A DNA stretch of 64,000 bases from an uncultured Saprospiraceae bacterium (GCA_937926205.1 CALEYL010000012.1:1-64000); one strand, 5' to 3'. Positions 1 to 8,662 are shown, counted from the stretch's first letter. The notes: a model not told the origin generated them from the letters alone. Made by a program: numbers and translations.

Positions 1-35
1 TTTTTGATGTTAGCAGAATAGCTCACACAATAAAC

Positions 36-85
36 ATGGAACAAAAACGACAAAATTAAACACTACAAATGATGGAGAAGGGTAG
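36..85 (+). pseudogene. Internally deleted duplicate of four-helix-bundle gene
   Basis: Bases 1-57 repeat bases 168-224 exactly, including the start codon at 36 (equivalent to 203). One A is then lost from an A run, so the frame stops after seven codons. Similarity continues weakly to a TAG at 83-85 and then passes straight into a 3' flank (86-133) that matches the flank of the intact gene (601-665). This is what remains if the gene and its 3' flank were tandemly duplicated and the body of the first copy was then lost. Confidence 0.6.
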
Positions 86-133
86 TATGCCTACATCAAC
101 AATTATTAATCATGTAATCATCAATCATCAATT
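86..133 (+). repeat. Flanking direct repeat, copy 1 (copy 2 at 601-665)
   Basis: The block ending AATCATGTAATCATCAATC at 103-133 recurs with few changes at 641-665. Copy 2 carries an extra palindrome of about 20 bp at 620-640. The two copies bracket the four-helix-bundle gene. Bases 117-160 also contain an imperfect inverted repeat (CATCAATT against AATTGACGATTGATG), so this flank may fold. Confidence 0.6.
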
Positions 134-202
134 GAAAAATTGATAATTGACGATTGATGAGATTTGATTTTTGATGTTAGCAGAATAGCTCACACAATAA
201 AC

Positions 203-577
203 ATGGAACAAAAACGACAAAAATTAACGCCCCAGGCGATGGAGGACCGTCTTATCGAATTTGCATCGCAGGTGATTGATGTAGTTGAAGCATTGCCTCA
301 AACTTCTGCCGGGAAGCATATTGGTGGTCAAATGCTGCGCTCGGGGACTTCACCTGCTTTAAATTATGGAGAAGCACAAGCTGCCGAATCGAGAAGTGAC
401 TTTATTCACAAAATGAAGATTTGCCTTAAAGAACTTAGAGAAACACTGGTTTGCCAAAAAATTATTGTAAAACGCAAGTGGTTTCCTGAAGGGAAGTTGG
501 ATTTCCTTTTAGCAGAGAATAATGAGCTTGTTGCTATCTTTATTGCAAGTACCAAAACTGCTGTAAGTAAGAAGTAG
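203..577 (+). CDS. Four helix bundle protein (S23-like intervening-sequence family)
   Basis: This is a 124-aa all-helical protein of the four-helix-bundle family (TIGR02436 type), first known from ORFs in 23S rRNA intervening sequences and common as a stand-alone gene in Bacteroidota. Family signs are the segment SAGKHIGGQMLRSGTSPALN (residues 34-53), the following NYGEAQAAESRSDF, and KMKICLKELRET (about 67-78). The ATG at 203 is preferred over a TTG at 164 because family members begin just before this point and the upstream residues lie in duplicated non-coding sequence. The molecular function is unknown. It sits next to a deleted duplicate of itself and is not obviously co-transcribed with preA. 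Confidence 0.85.
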   Translation: MEQKRQKLTPQAMEDRLIEFASQVIDVVEALPQTSAGKHIGGQMLRSGTSPALNYGEAQAAESRSDFIHKMKICLKELRETLVCQKIIVKRKWFPEGKLDFLLAENNELVAIFIASTKTAVSKK

Positions 578-619
578 CATTTGCTGATCAACTGCAATAT
601 GTCCACATCACCAATCATC

Positions 620-640
620 CCTGCCTTGCCGGCAGGCAGG
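620..640. repeat. Interspersed GCCTGCC-type palindrome, copy 1
   Basis: A near-palindrome of about 21 bp, CCTGCCTTGCCGGCAGGCAG plus one base, lies between the four-helix-bundle gene and preA. Related palindromes occur at 11914-11944, 13875-13897, 26479-26501, 35370-35398, 46748-46772 and 58946-58970. The copy interrupts an otherwise matching flanking repeat (86-133), which suggests insertion. Confidence 0.7.
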
Positions 641-675
641 AATCATGTAATCGTCAATCATCAATTCATAAAACC

Positions 676-2001
676 ATGCCCAATCTCAGCGCCAATCTTG
701 CAGGCATCAAATCGCCAAATCCATTCTGGCTGGCTTCTGCACCGCCGACCAATTCCGGCTATCAGATCATGAAAGCATTTGATGCAGGCTGGGGAGGCGC
801 TGTGTGGAAAACACTCGGCGTTCCGGTCATCAATGTATCCAGCCGATATGGTTCGGTCAATTACCGGAATACCCGGATGATGGGGTTCAACAACATCGAA
901 CTCATCACGGATCGGCCTTTGTCGGACAACCTGCGCGAAATTGAAGAAGTAAAAAAATACTTTCCGCATCATGCGGTCATCGCTTCCCTCATGGTGGAGT
1001 CGAAAAAAGAATGGCAACAGATTGTAAAAGACGTAGAGAACGCTGGCGCCGACGGGATCGAGCTGAACTTCGGGTGCCCGCACGGCATGTGTGAACGCGG
1101 CATGGGATCGGCAGTAGGGCAGGAGCCTTCCATTTTGCAGATGATTACAGGCTGGGTAAAAGAAGTCGCCAAAATTCCGGTAATTGTCAAACTCACACCT
1201 AATATCACCGACATCACCGAACCTGCAGTGGCGGCTGCATTGGGGGGGGCTGACGCCATTTCGCTCATCAATACCATTCAAAGCCTGGTAGGGGTCGATT
1301 TGGACAATTTTGTGCCCTATCCCATCGTAGATGGCAAAAGCACCAATGGCGGTTACTGCGGTCCAGCTGTGAAGCCCATTGCCCTTAATATGGTTAAAAA
1401 CTGCGCGCAGCACAGCGGGGTGAATATTCCCATTTCGGGAATTGGAGGCGTAGAAAACTGGCGCGATGCCGTGGAATATTTGTTGCTTGGCGCCAGCAAT
1501 GTCCAGGTTTGTACCGCCGTCATGCACTACGGTTTTGGCATCATCCGCGAAATGACTTCCGGGCTGGAGACCTACATGCACGAAAAAGGATTTGAACGCC
1601 TCGATGACTTCATTGGCAAAGCATTGCCCAATGTCAAAAGCTGGGAGAACCTGAACCTGCACTACGAAGTGAAGGCTCATATTGATCCGGCCAGGTGCAT
1701 TCAGTGTCAGCTGTGCTACACGGCCTGTGAAGATGGCGCCCACCAGGCCATTGGCTTGCCGCAGGAGGGCCGCATTCCTTATATCATTGAGGAAAATTGC
1801 GTTGGGTGCAACCTTTGTTCCCTCGTTTGCCCGGTAGAAAATTGCATTACCATGGTGCGGACAGACGATGGCCGGAAAAGTGAAAACTGGAAAGATTTTG
1901 TCGAAGCCGGAAAAGCGCCGGATGCATTTGAAGATCAACGCGCAGGAGGGCTGGGACATTGGGTGCCGGAGCCGGCCAGCGCATTGAACAGAAAAAAATA
2001 A
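676..2001 (+). CDS. preA: NAD-dependent dihydropyrimidine dehydrogenase subunit PreA
   Basis: This is the catalytic subunit of the cytosolic enzyme that reduces uracil and thymine to 5,6-dihydropyrimidines, the first step of reductive pyrimidine catabolism. The 441-aa protein has an FMN-binding dihydroorotate-dehydrogenase-like barrel (about 1-320). It contains NFGCPHGMCERGMG (131-144), whose C134 matches the catalytic cysteine of mammalian DPD, and LINT (197-200). A C-terminal ferredoxin domain holds two 4Fe-4S motifs: C341, C344, C347, C351 and C375, C378, C381, C385. The usual flavoprotein partner PreT and dihydropyrimidinase are not in the window. The next gene, 12 bp downstream, is a cytosine deaminase that makes uracil, which supports the assignment. 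Confidence 0.95.
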   Translation: MPNLSANLAGIKSPNPFWLASAPPTNSGYQIMKAFDAGWGGAVWKTLGVPVINVSSRYGSVNYRNTRMMGFNNIELITDRPLSDNLREIEEVKKYFPHHAVIASLMVESKKEWQQIVKDVENAGADGIELNFGCPHGMCERGMGSAVGQEPSILQMITGWVKEVAKIPVIVKLTPNITDITEPAVAAALGGADAISLINTIQSLVGVDLDNFVPYPIVDGKSTNGGYCGPAVKPIALNMVKNCAQHSGVNIPISGIGGVENWRDAVEYLLLGASNVQVCTAVMHYGFGIIREMTSGLETYMHEKGFERLDDFIGKALPNVKSWENLNLHYEVKAHIDPARCIQCQLCYTACEDGAHQAIGLPQEGRIPYIIEENCVGCNLCSLVCPVENCITMVRTDDGRKSENWKDFVEAGKAPDAFEDQRAGGLGHWVPEPASALNRKK

Positions 2002-2012
2002 AGGCAATTCTT

Positions 2013-2453
2013 ATGGATAAATACCTGCAGGCTGCTGTTGAAGAAGCTCAAAAAGGACTGGAAGAAGGCGGCATTCCCATTGGCAGCGTTCTGGTTTACC
2101 GCGGCGATATCATTGGACGGGGGCACAATCGGCGGGTTCAAAATGGCAGCGCCATCCTGCATGGCGAAATGGACGCCCTTGAAAATGCAGGCAGACAAAG
2201 CGCTGATGTGTATCGGGAATGTACCATTTACACCACCTTGTCGCCCTGTTCCATGTGCTCGGGCGCTATCCTGTTGTACGGAATTCCCAAAGTGGTGATC
2301 GGCGAAAATCAAACTTTTATGGGAGAGGAAGCCCTATTGGCCTCGAGGGGGGTAGAAATCGAGGTGGCAAACGACCCGCAATGCATCGCCATGATGGAAG
2401 CTTTCATTCGAGATCGTCCGCAGTTGTGGAATGAAGATATTGGAGAAAGTTGA
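2013..2453 (+). CDS. Cytosine deaminase, yeast FCY1 type
   Basis: This is a 146-aa zinc deaminase of the CDA fold. The HGE motif (H50, E52) and PCSMC (zinc ligands C79 and C82) form the catalytic site. The whole chain resembles yeast cytosine deaminase Fcy1: GGIPIGSVL near 19-27, LHGEMDALENAG (49-60), TTLSPCSMCSGAI (74-86) and the ending RPQLWNEDIGE. It is therefore more likely to act on free cytosine, giving uracil and ammonia, than on tRNA adenosine or guanine. It lies 12 bp after preA in the same direction, a likely operon feeding uracil to the reductase. The start at 2013 matches the family N-terminus; an upstream in-frame start at 1959 would overlap preA. Confidence 0.88.
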   Translation: MDKYLQAAVEEAQKGLEEGGIPIGSVLVYRGDIIGRGHNRRVQNGSAILHGEMDALENAGRQSADVYRECTIYTTLSPCSMCSGAILLYGIPKVVIGENQTFMGEEALLASRGVEIEVANDPQCIAMMEAFIRDRPQLWNEDIGES

Positions 2454-2490
2454 TTTGAGGACTGACGTTTTGAACCACCTGCAAGTGAAT

Positions 2491-3114
2491 ATGCAAATGA
2501 TGCAAGACAAGCGTGCGCTCCTGCTTTTTGTCCGAAATCCCGAAAAGGGTAAAGTCAAAACCCGTTTAGCGCAAGACCTCGGCGAGGATAAAGCACTGGA
2601 AATTTACCTGGAACTGCTGGAAATTACCCGCAAAGCGGCCATTGCCGCGCAGGCCGATCGGTTGTTGTTTTACACCAATTTTATTCCGAAAAACGATGCG
2701 TGGTCGGAAGACCTGTTTCAAAAAAGACTGCAGGCTGACGGCGACCTTGGCGCTCGTATGGAAGCCGCTTTCGAAGAGGCTCTGTATTCCAGGAATAAGG
2801 CAGTCATTATCGGCAGTGATTGCCCGGAACTGACTGCCGAAATCATCGAAGAGGCATTTGTCTTATTGGAAACCAACGACGCGGTGCTGGGCCCGGCAAA
2901 CGATGGCGGTTATTATTTGCTGGGATTAAAAAAAGTCATTCCTGAAGTGTTCAGGGACATGATCTGGAGTACCGAATCGGTTTTGTCTGAAACGCTGGCG
3001 CGCCTCGATGCTGCCGGAAAAAATTATGCCCTGCTTCCTGAATTGTCGGATGTGGATCATGCTGTAGATTGGGAGCGGTATTTGATAAAGAAAGCTACGT
3101 ATTACATTAATTAA
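2491..3114 (+). CDS. TIGR04282-type glycosyltransferase (DUF2064)
   Basis: This is a protein of about 207 aa with a nucleotide-diphospho-sugar transferase (GT-A) fold. Visible motifs are the N-terminal FVRNPEKGKVKTRLA, which binds nucleotide, then GSDCPELT, GPANDGGYYLLGL and the C-terminal LSDVDHAVDW. All are typical of the DUF2064/TIGR04282 family. Some members are linked to arsenosugar or modified-lipid synthesis, but the substrate here cannot be told. An open frame extends back to an ATG at 2431 that overlaps the deaminase; starts at 2491, 2497 and 2500 all fit better, and 2491 is used. It probably shares a transcript with preA and the deaminase. Confidence 0.8.
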   Translation: MQMMQDKRALLLFVRNPEKGKVKTRLAQDLGEDKALEIYLELLEITRKAAIAAQADRLLFYTNFIPKNDAWSEDLFQKRLQADGDLGARMEAAFEEALYSRNKAVIIGSDCPELTAEIIEEAFVLLETNDAVLGPANDGGYYLLGLKKVIPEVFRDMIWSTESVLSETLARLDAAGKNYALLPELSDVDHAVDWERYLIKKATYYIN

Positions 3115-3159
3115 ATAGAATAATACTGGGTACTATTTTCTTTATATAGGAACTAACAT

Positions 3160-3744
3160 ATGAAAAAAATCTATACAGATCAACAATTAATGAATGCCAT
3201 TGAAAGTGGAGCGCACCTTAGGGAAGAAGCTTTCTATTACATACTACATCATTCCGGCTGGAAGGAACAATGCCTGGCTTTCGTCATCCAGCATGGTGGC
3301 GATGAAGAAGAAGGAAAGGAAGTTTTTCAGGAAACGGCTGTATTGTTTGACAGGAACATTCGGTTGAAGCGTTTCGAAGGACGAAGCTCCCTCAATACTT
3401 ACTTTTTCTCAATCGCAAAAAGGCGTTGGTGGAAAATGATCGAAGGTAGGAAAAAACATGAACCGTTCGATACCGAAAAACATAGCAATGAGACCGTTGA
3501 GAGTGGCGAGGATATGATGCTCAGCAAAGAAAAAAAGGAGTATTTTGAACAAATCATGGAACTTATCGGGGCGCGGTGTAAAGAGATTCTTCGCTTGCAG
3601 CAATTGGATTACAGCCTGGAAGAAATTGCCGCGCAGGTTCAACTCAGTAGTGCCGCTATGGCTAAAAAAGAAGCCTACAGATGCCGGTTAAAACTCCGCA
3701 ATCTGGTGGAGGCAAACCCTTTTTTGAAATCAATTTTCAAATAA
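3160..3744 (+). CDS. ECF-type RNA polymerase sigma factor
   Basis: This is a 194-aa sigma-70 family protein with only regions 2 and 4. Region 2 covers about 25-93, with the FQETAVLFDRNIRLKRFEGR segment (56-75) and the SLNTYFFSIAKRRWWK promoter-melting helix. Region 4 covers about 135-185, with the helix-turn-helix SLEEIAAQVQLSSAAMAKKEA. The next gene begins 5 bp after its stop and encodes a membrane protein with an anti-sigma-like N-terminus, so the pair is probably a membrane-regulated sigma/anti-sigma unit. A large TPR-CHAT gene converges on the pair from the other strand. Confidence 0.88.
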   Translation: MKKIYTDQQLMNAIESGAHLREEAFYYILHHSGWKEQCLAFVIQHGGDEEEGKEVFQETAVLFDRNIRLKRFEGRSSLNTYFFSIAKRRWWKMIEGRKKHEPFDTEKHSNETVESGEDMMLSKEKKEYFEQIMELIGARCKEILRLQQLDYSLEEIAAQVQLSSAAMAKKEAYRCRLKLRNLVEANPFLKSIFK

Positions 3745-3749
3745 GCACT

Positions 3750-4703
3750 ATGAATGTCAATGATGACTTAATTGATAAAATAGAAGATTACCTGCGCGGA
3801 AGGCTACACAAAAACGAAGCTGTTTTATTCGAACAGGAAATTGAAGCCAATGCCGAACTGAAAGAACTGGTTGGTATCCATAGGTTTGAAATTGAGGCCA
3901 TAGAATATTTGGTTGAGAAGGATTTGCTGGACAAAATCCGGAAATGGGACACTGAACCCGTACAGGAAATGCCTGCTCCGAAAGGTATAAAATGGTTAAA
4001 ATGGATTAACTGGAGCCTGTTTGTAATGTGTTTACTGGCAGGCATTTGGTATTTTGAGAATCGCTTAAAAACAGGCTCCGATGCAGAAAAGATACACGAA
4101 TTTAAGGAGCCTTCTACCGACATAATTCCGGAAATTCCGGGTAACAAAGAAGAAACATCCGCTCCGGTAGCTACAGAGAAGTCGGATAAAAATACAGCAC
4201 CCAACAAAGATACCAGGCCCTCGCCTCAAGCCAATGAATACCTCGCCCTGGCTGACGCATTTTACCAACAGCCTGAACACCTCGTTTCTAATTTGAAAAG
4301 CCCGGCTCTTGATGTGCCGTCTACCCGAATAAGCCGTGCAGCTCAAGCTTTCAAGGAGGGGCAGTTCAAAACGGTCATCGCCTTGTTGCGAAACCTGACT
4401 CCGGAAGATGAGCCACAGCAATACGAGATGGTCAGGGAATTGCTTGCACATGCTTATTTCAAGTCCGGAGAATACCCGGCTGCAGCCGCTGTTTTTAAAT
4501 CCATTGCTGATGCCAAACTCATTGCCAACATGAATGATCGTGCAGAGTGGTACCTGGTATTGAGCTTGTTGCCCGATTACAAAAAAGAAAAAGACCAGGT
4601 AGATAACTGGCTACATAAAATGGTTGATCCCGCAATGGAACATGGTTATGCCGGGAGCGCACTGGAACTGCAGCAGCAACTTTCCAAAATGAACAACCAT
4701 TAA
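3750..4703 (+). CDS. Membrane anti-sigma-like protein with extracytoplasmic TPR-like domain
   Basis: This is a 317-aa protein. Residues 5-66 (DLIDKIEDYLRGRLHKNEAV onward) have the helical pattern typical of Bacteroidota anti-sigma factors. One membrane helix lies at about 86-102. A low-complexity linker rich in Lys, Pro and Thr (108-160) follows, then a helical TPR-like region (165-310). This layout would place the N-terminus in the cytoplasm, where it could hold the ECF sigma factor encoded 5 bp upstream, and the TPR part outside. The start at 3750 is chosen because it lies just after the sigma stop and gives the family-like N-terminus. Its stop (4701-4703) overlaps the stop of the convergent CHAT gene (4700-4702). 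The anti-sigma role is inferred. Confidence 0.75.
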   Translation: MNVNDDLIDKIEDYLRGRLHKNEAVLFEQEIEANAELKELVGIHRFEIEAIEYLVEKDLLDKIRKWDTEPVQEMPAPKGIKWLKWINWSLFVMCLLAGIWYFENRLKTGSDAEKIHEFKEPSTDIIPEIPGNKEETSAPVATEKSDKNTAPNKDTRPSPQANEYLALADAFYQQPEHLVSNLKSPALDVPSTRISRAAQAFKEGQFKTVIALLRNLTPEDEPQQYEMVRELLAHAYFKSGEYPAAAAVFKSIADAKLIANMNDRAEWYLVLSLLPDYKKEKDQVDNWLHKMVDPAMEHGYAGSALELQQQLSKMNNH

Positions 4704-7700
4704 CGCAATGCGCTCATGTCGCCAATTGCAATAAAACCAGCCCAATAAAAAGGATGCGCCCCTGAATCATCTTTCCCCTTTCTCTTCTTTAAATAAGCTG
4801 ATTTGGCTGCCCATAGGGCCAAATCCTTGCTGCTTCCAACCTTGAGCTGGCGGTAAAAAGCCACCATCAGTTCTCGCGTTTGGGCATCGTTTACTTTCCA
4901 TAGCGTCGTAAGAATGCTTTCCGCACCCGCATAAGCAAAAGCTCTGGCAAGACTAATGATGCCTTCCCCACGGCGTAATTTTCCTGTGCCTGTTTCACAG
5001 GCAGACAAGGTGACGAGGTCCGCTTTCAAGGATAGGGTGTAAAGGTCTCGGGCATACAATTTGTCAATTAATCCTAAAGAATCGGGGAGACTGAAAGCAA
5101 GGTAGGCGTAGTCTCCCACACGTTCGTCGGCTTCCCCGTGGGTAGAAAGGTGAAGGATCCGGTAGTTGCCTGACAATTGTAAAAACTGCTTTAAAGAAGC
5201 TTCCTTTCCGAAGAGTGGTCGAGCCTGTCTGCTCCAGAGAGCACTGATGTCTGTGATTTCCTGACCGCTGTATTTAAGCGGAACCAGGTTATCGCGTTGT
5301 TCCGTAGGCAGAAGCGTTGAAATGTCTGGTGAATGGACTATTTTTTTGGGGTCATCAAAATAAAACGGCGCCATCGCCAACAGGTTTTCGGAGGCATTGG
5401 GCCGCAATGCATTTTGCTTCATTTCGCCCAGCAAGGTTGCGGAATAATTGTAACTGATTCGGTGATCTTTCAATAGGTATGGATAGCTGGCAAAGGTCCC
5501 GGTTCGACTTGGCGTATGGGTCAATAAAGCTTCAAAAGGGATATACCCCAGAATGCCATCCGGAATAATCATAAGGCGTTCCGTAAGGTTGAATCTCGCC
5601 TTGATAGGGGCGACTAATTTTTCGTATAAGCGAACGGCTGCCTGGGTATAATTGGTTGCAGCCACCTGTTCGCTGAGTTGATCTTCATCCGCTACGTGAA
5701 AGCCATAGATGCCATCGCGGGTCATTTCGCGGATCAAGGTATCTAAAGAAAAATCCCTGGGGATTTCGACGAGACCAAATTTATCTTTTTGTACTATAAA
5801 AACAAAAATGCTGCTGTCCCCAATTGTGTATTCGAGTAGGGTCTGATCGGACTCCAGCAATTTTTGCTGTACAGTTTGTACCGAGACGGTGGAGTGGTTG
5901 TATTTGGCCTCGAAGTATTTCGGAAAATCTGCCTCGAAATTCTTTTTTAGGTCTTCATAATCTTGTTGAAGGTACTCGAGTCTAAAAGAAGTTTCCAGCA
6001 CAAGAGAATCGGTCTGGCTTAAACCTTTGCTGAGGTACTCCTGCCGCTGTTTATCCCAATGTGCAATTTCTACGCGCAACTTGTATTCTTTTTGTAATAA
6101 TTCGTCCGGGATGCCGGCTATTTGCAGGGCTGTTGCTTCCTGCATGGCTTCATAAAGGAGAAAAGCTTTCGCGCGCTCGGAACAATGGAAAGCCTCTTCA
6201 AGGTATTCGGCACTGCCAGTAGCCTGGTGCAGTAAATAATTGACGTTAATGGCTCCACTGAGAATTTCGCCGGCTTGTGCGGAAAGTGTAGATTTTGATG
6301 CCGGACTCAGCCGTTGCAATTGGTAATCGATGGCAGCGATGGCCTGGACAAACCAGGAACGAGCCTTGTAGAGCTGACTGGTTTGTTTTTCTAAAGAATA
6401 CCAAGTAAGATAGCAGTAACCTAAACGATTGAGGGAATAAAGCAGGTTTTTCAAATCGTTGACCTGATCCAAAGAAATGGAGTTACTATAATTAAAGGCT
6501 CTCAGCGATTCCATAAAAGCACTTTCTGCTTCCTGGAACCGGCCCATTCGGCAATAATTTTCACCCAAAGCAGAAAGTGAAATACCGCGTATTGGGTGGT
6601 TGCTATCCATGGTCATGGCAGCAATATCGAGGGCTTTAAGGTGTGCCTGGGTTGCTTTGTCCCGCTCATTTTGTCCCTGGTATGCATTTCCAAGGTTGTT
6701 GTATAAGGTAATGGTAGTCGGGTGAATCTCTCCGAAAGCCTGTTTTTGATTTTCCAAAGCGAGGTTATAGTATTCGATGGCCTGGTCGAATTGTTTTAGC
6801 CCGGTGTAAATGTAAGCGAGGTTGTTGTAGCCATTGATTTCGGTACTCCGTGCATTTGGTGAAGCTTCTTCTCTGATTTTTAATCCTTTTTTTATGTTTG
6901 CAATGGCAAGGTCGAATTCTGCCATGTTTGAATAGGCATTTCCTAGGTTGGCATAAGCCGTTGCAATATGAGGATGACCTGGAGGCAGGTTTTTTTGAAA
7001 ATAGAACAGTGCCAGTTCAAAATATCTTAAGGCTTGGTTGTAGTCACCTGTTCCCGAATAATCAAGTCCCAGATTGTTGTAACAATTGGCAAGGTCAGGG
7101 TGCTCCTTTCCGAGATTTTTTATAGCGGCTTCAAGGACTTCTTTGTGAATGGCCACTGCGTTATGGAAATCGCCAATGTTTGAATACATCCCTCCCAGAT
7201 TCCCCAGTGTCGTCATTGTTCTAAAAACACCAATGTTGCCCGCGGTATGTTTATAAATCTTAAGGGCTTGGTTGAAATAAGACAGGGCTTCCTCGTAATT
7301 GCCTTGAAACCTGTAAACTGAAGCGATGCCGTTGTAACAATCTGCTGTCGAAATTTCAGCATCTGGAAGTTTTAAACTGATTTCAAGCGATTTATGGAAG
7401 TAATAAAGCGACTTTTCAAAATTGCCGAGATTGATATAATTATTTCCTAAACCGATGTAGTAGTTACACTTTCTCAGGGTTTCATCACCATCCACACTCA
7501 AGGCACGCTCCAGATAAGTGTTGGCGCGCTCGTATGCTCCCAATTCGTATAAAACGGCCGCAATATTACCACAGGATGGGCCAAGGAAAGGCGCATTTTG
7601 ACCAAAAATGGCAGTGCTTATGATTAGGTTTGAATCTAAAGCGACTAATGCATCGCTGAATTTTCTTTGGTGGAAATATATTTTTCCAAGTTGAGCCCAG

Positions 7701-7942
7701 GCACTTCCCGCGAGTAGGCTTTGATAGCCAGATACTTTATTTATTACATCTTTCGCATCACTAACCAGCTTAAGTGCTTCCTCGTACTTGCCTGCATTGA
7801 TAAGTGTTTCTGATTGTAGTAACGCGTATCCTGCCTGCGTAACGCCTTGAGGGTTTTCTTTGTTCGGTTGTGCGCCAGCTATGGTAGGTTTTACAAAGAA
7901 CAATAAGAGAAAGAGGAAATGCAGAATATCATGCGATTTCAT
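4700..7942 (-). CDS. Secreted TPR-CHAT domain protein (caspase-like peptidase)
   Basis: This is a 1080-aa protein. A signal peptide of about 24 residues (MKSHDILHFLFLLLFFVKPT) is followed by many TPRs of the kinesin-light-chain type (about 35-560), with repeats such as AYANLGNAYSNMAEFDLAIA. A helical linker leads to a CHAT domain (about 770-1080). The putative catalytic dyad is intact: His in HLSTHGE (H935) and Cys in LSACETGTG (C982). CHAT proteins are clan CD cysteine peptidases related to caspases and separase. The gene is tail to tail with the sigma/anti-sigma pair, with overlapping stop codons. One possibility is that it cleaves the outer part of the anti-sigma protein; nothing in the sequence proves this. 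Confidence 0.9.
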   Translation of the reverse strand: MKSHDILHFLFLLLFFVKPTIAGAQPNKENPQGVTQAGYALLQSETLINAGKYEEALKLVSDAKDVINKVSGYQSLLAGSAWAQLGKIYFHQRKFSDALVALDSNLIISTAIFGQNAPFLGPSCGNIAAVLYELGAYERANTYLERALSVDGDETLRKCNYYIGLGNNYINLGNFEKSLYYFHKSLEISLKLPDAEISTADCYNGIASVYRFQGNYEEALSYFNQALKIYKHTAGNIGVFRTMTTLGNLGGMYSNIGDFHNAVAIHKEVLEAAIKNLGKEHPDLANCYNNLGLDYSGTGDYNQALRYFELALFYFQKNLPPGHPHIATAYANLGNAYSNMAEFDLAIANIKKGLKIREEASPNARSTEINGYNNLAYIYTGLKQFDQAIEYYNLALENQKQAFGEIHPTTITLYNNLGNAYQGQNERDKATQAHLKALDIAAMTMDSNHPIRGISLSALGENYCRMGRFQEAESAFMESLRAFNYSNSISLDQVNDLKNLLYSLNRLGYCYLTWYSLEKQTSQLYKARSWFVQAIAAIDYQLQRLSPASKSTLSAQAGEILSGAINVNYLLHQATGSAEYLEEAFHCSERAKAFLLYEAMQEATALQIAGIPDELLQKEYKLRVEIAHWDKQRQEYLSKGLSQTDSLVLETSFRLEYLQQDYEDLKKNFEADFPKYFEAKYNHSTVSVQTVQQKLLESDQTLLEYTIGDSSIFVFIVQKDKFGLVEIPRDFSLDTLIREMTRDGIYGFHVADEDQLSEQVAATNYTQAAVRLYEKLVAPIKARFNLTERLMIIPDGILGYIPFEALLTHTPSRTGTFASYPYLLKDHRISYNYSATLLGEMKQNALRPNASENLLAMAPFYFDDPKKIVHSPDISTLLPTEQRDNLVPLKYSGQEITDISALWSRQARPLFGKEASLKQFLQLSGNYRILHLSTHGEADERVGDYAYLAFSLPDSLGLIDKLYARDLYTLSLKADLVTLSACETGTGKLRRGEGIISLARAFAYAGAESILTTLWKVNDAQTRELMVAFYRQLKVGSSKDLALWAAKSAYLKKRKGKDDSGAHPFYWAGFIAIGDMSALR

Positions 7943-7998
7943 GGGTGTTAAATTTTAGATAATTGTATTGGTTCTATTGGCTAATATACGCAACTTGA

Positions 7999-8018
7999 AA
8001 AAAAAACATGTTTTTTTT
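7999..8018. repeat. A8-CATG-T8 palindrome between divergent genes
   Basis: A perfect 20-bp palindrome of eight A, CATG and eight T lies between the divergent CHAT gene (start 7942, minus) and the membrane-protein gene (start 8102, plus). It could be a bent, AT-rich upstream element, a protein-binding site or a weak hairpin. No function is assigned. Confidence 0.5.
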
Positions 8019-8101
8019 AAAATTAATGGGTACCACGAGAGTGTTTTAGGGAACCAAGTGCTGAAATCAATTAATATTTTTCATTCAAAAAAATCAACAT
8101 C

Positions 8102-8662
8102 ATGGAAAGCAATCAAAGAAAAACCATCTCTTTCGAGGTGCCAACGAAAGAAGAAATTATGGCTAAACGGCCACTCATACCGGCGTCCTTTGGAGTCGCC
8201 ATTTTGATGTTTTTACTACCCTTTTGCGACATTCAGTGTACCAATGGTCAAAAAATTGCTTCGATGACTGGCTTGCAACTTGTAACAGGGAAAACCATGA
8301 ATATGCAGGGAGGCCCTCAAAACAAGATCCCGGCCAATATTTGGGCCATTCTTGCTTTGGCAGCGGCAGTTGGCGGCCTCGGTGTTTACCTCAAAAAGCA
8401 CCCGAAAGAAGCCTTAATTGGGACTGCTGGCGGCGCTATAGCCTTTGTATCCCTGATTATACTCAAACTTACTGCGGGAGCTAGTGCAGCCGACATAAAA
8501 GATGCACCGATCGAAGTTGATTTCAAATTCGCCTATTGGCTGGCCTTACTGGCCGTGGGGGTGGGAGGTGCTATTAGTTTCCTGCGGTTTCGAGCCGAAC
8601 AAGACAAAACGCCTGAATTCGGGAACGAATCATTTGTTAATGAAGACGACACGATTCTTTAA
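8102..8662 (+). CDS. Hypothetical membrane protein, four helices
   Basis: This is a 186-aa protein with predicted membrane helices at about 26-42, 78-97, 104-124 and 143-162. The N-terminus is polar and the C-terminus acidic. C42 and C46 lie just after the first helix, followed by a short loop (GLQLVTGKTM). I do not recognise the family. The ATG at 8102 is the first in a good position. A hairpin follows the stop, so the gene probably forms its own transcript. Confidence 0.7.
   Translation: MESNQRKTISFEVPTKEEIMAKRPLIPASFGVAILMFLLPFCDIQCTNGQKIASMTGLQLVTGKTMNMQGGPQNKIPANIWAILALAAAVGGLGVYLKKHPKEALIGTAGGAIAFVSLIILKLTAGASAADIKDAPIEVDFKFAYWLALLAVGVGGAISFLRFRAEQDKTPEFGNESFVNEDDTIL

Noticed and set aside
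661..2007. Long minus-strand open frame (448 codons) opposite preA
   Set aside because: It is a shadow of preA, which has full family motifs. The antisense product has no domain and Cys/His-rich random composition.
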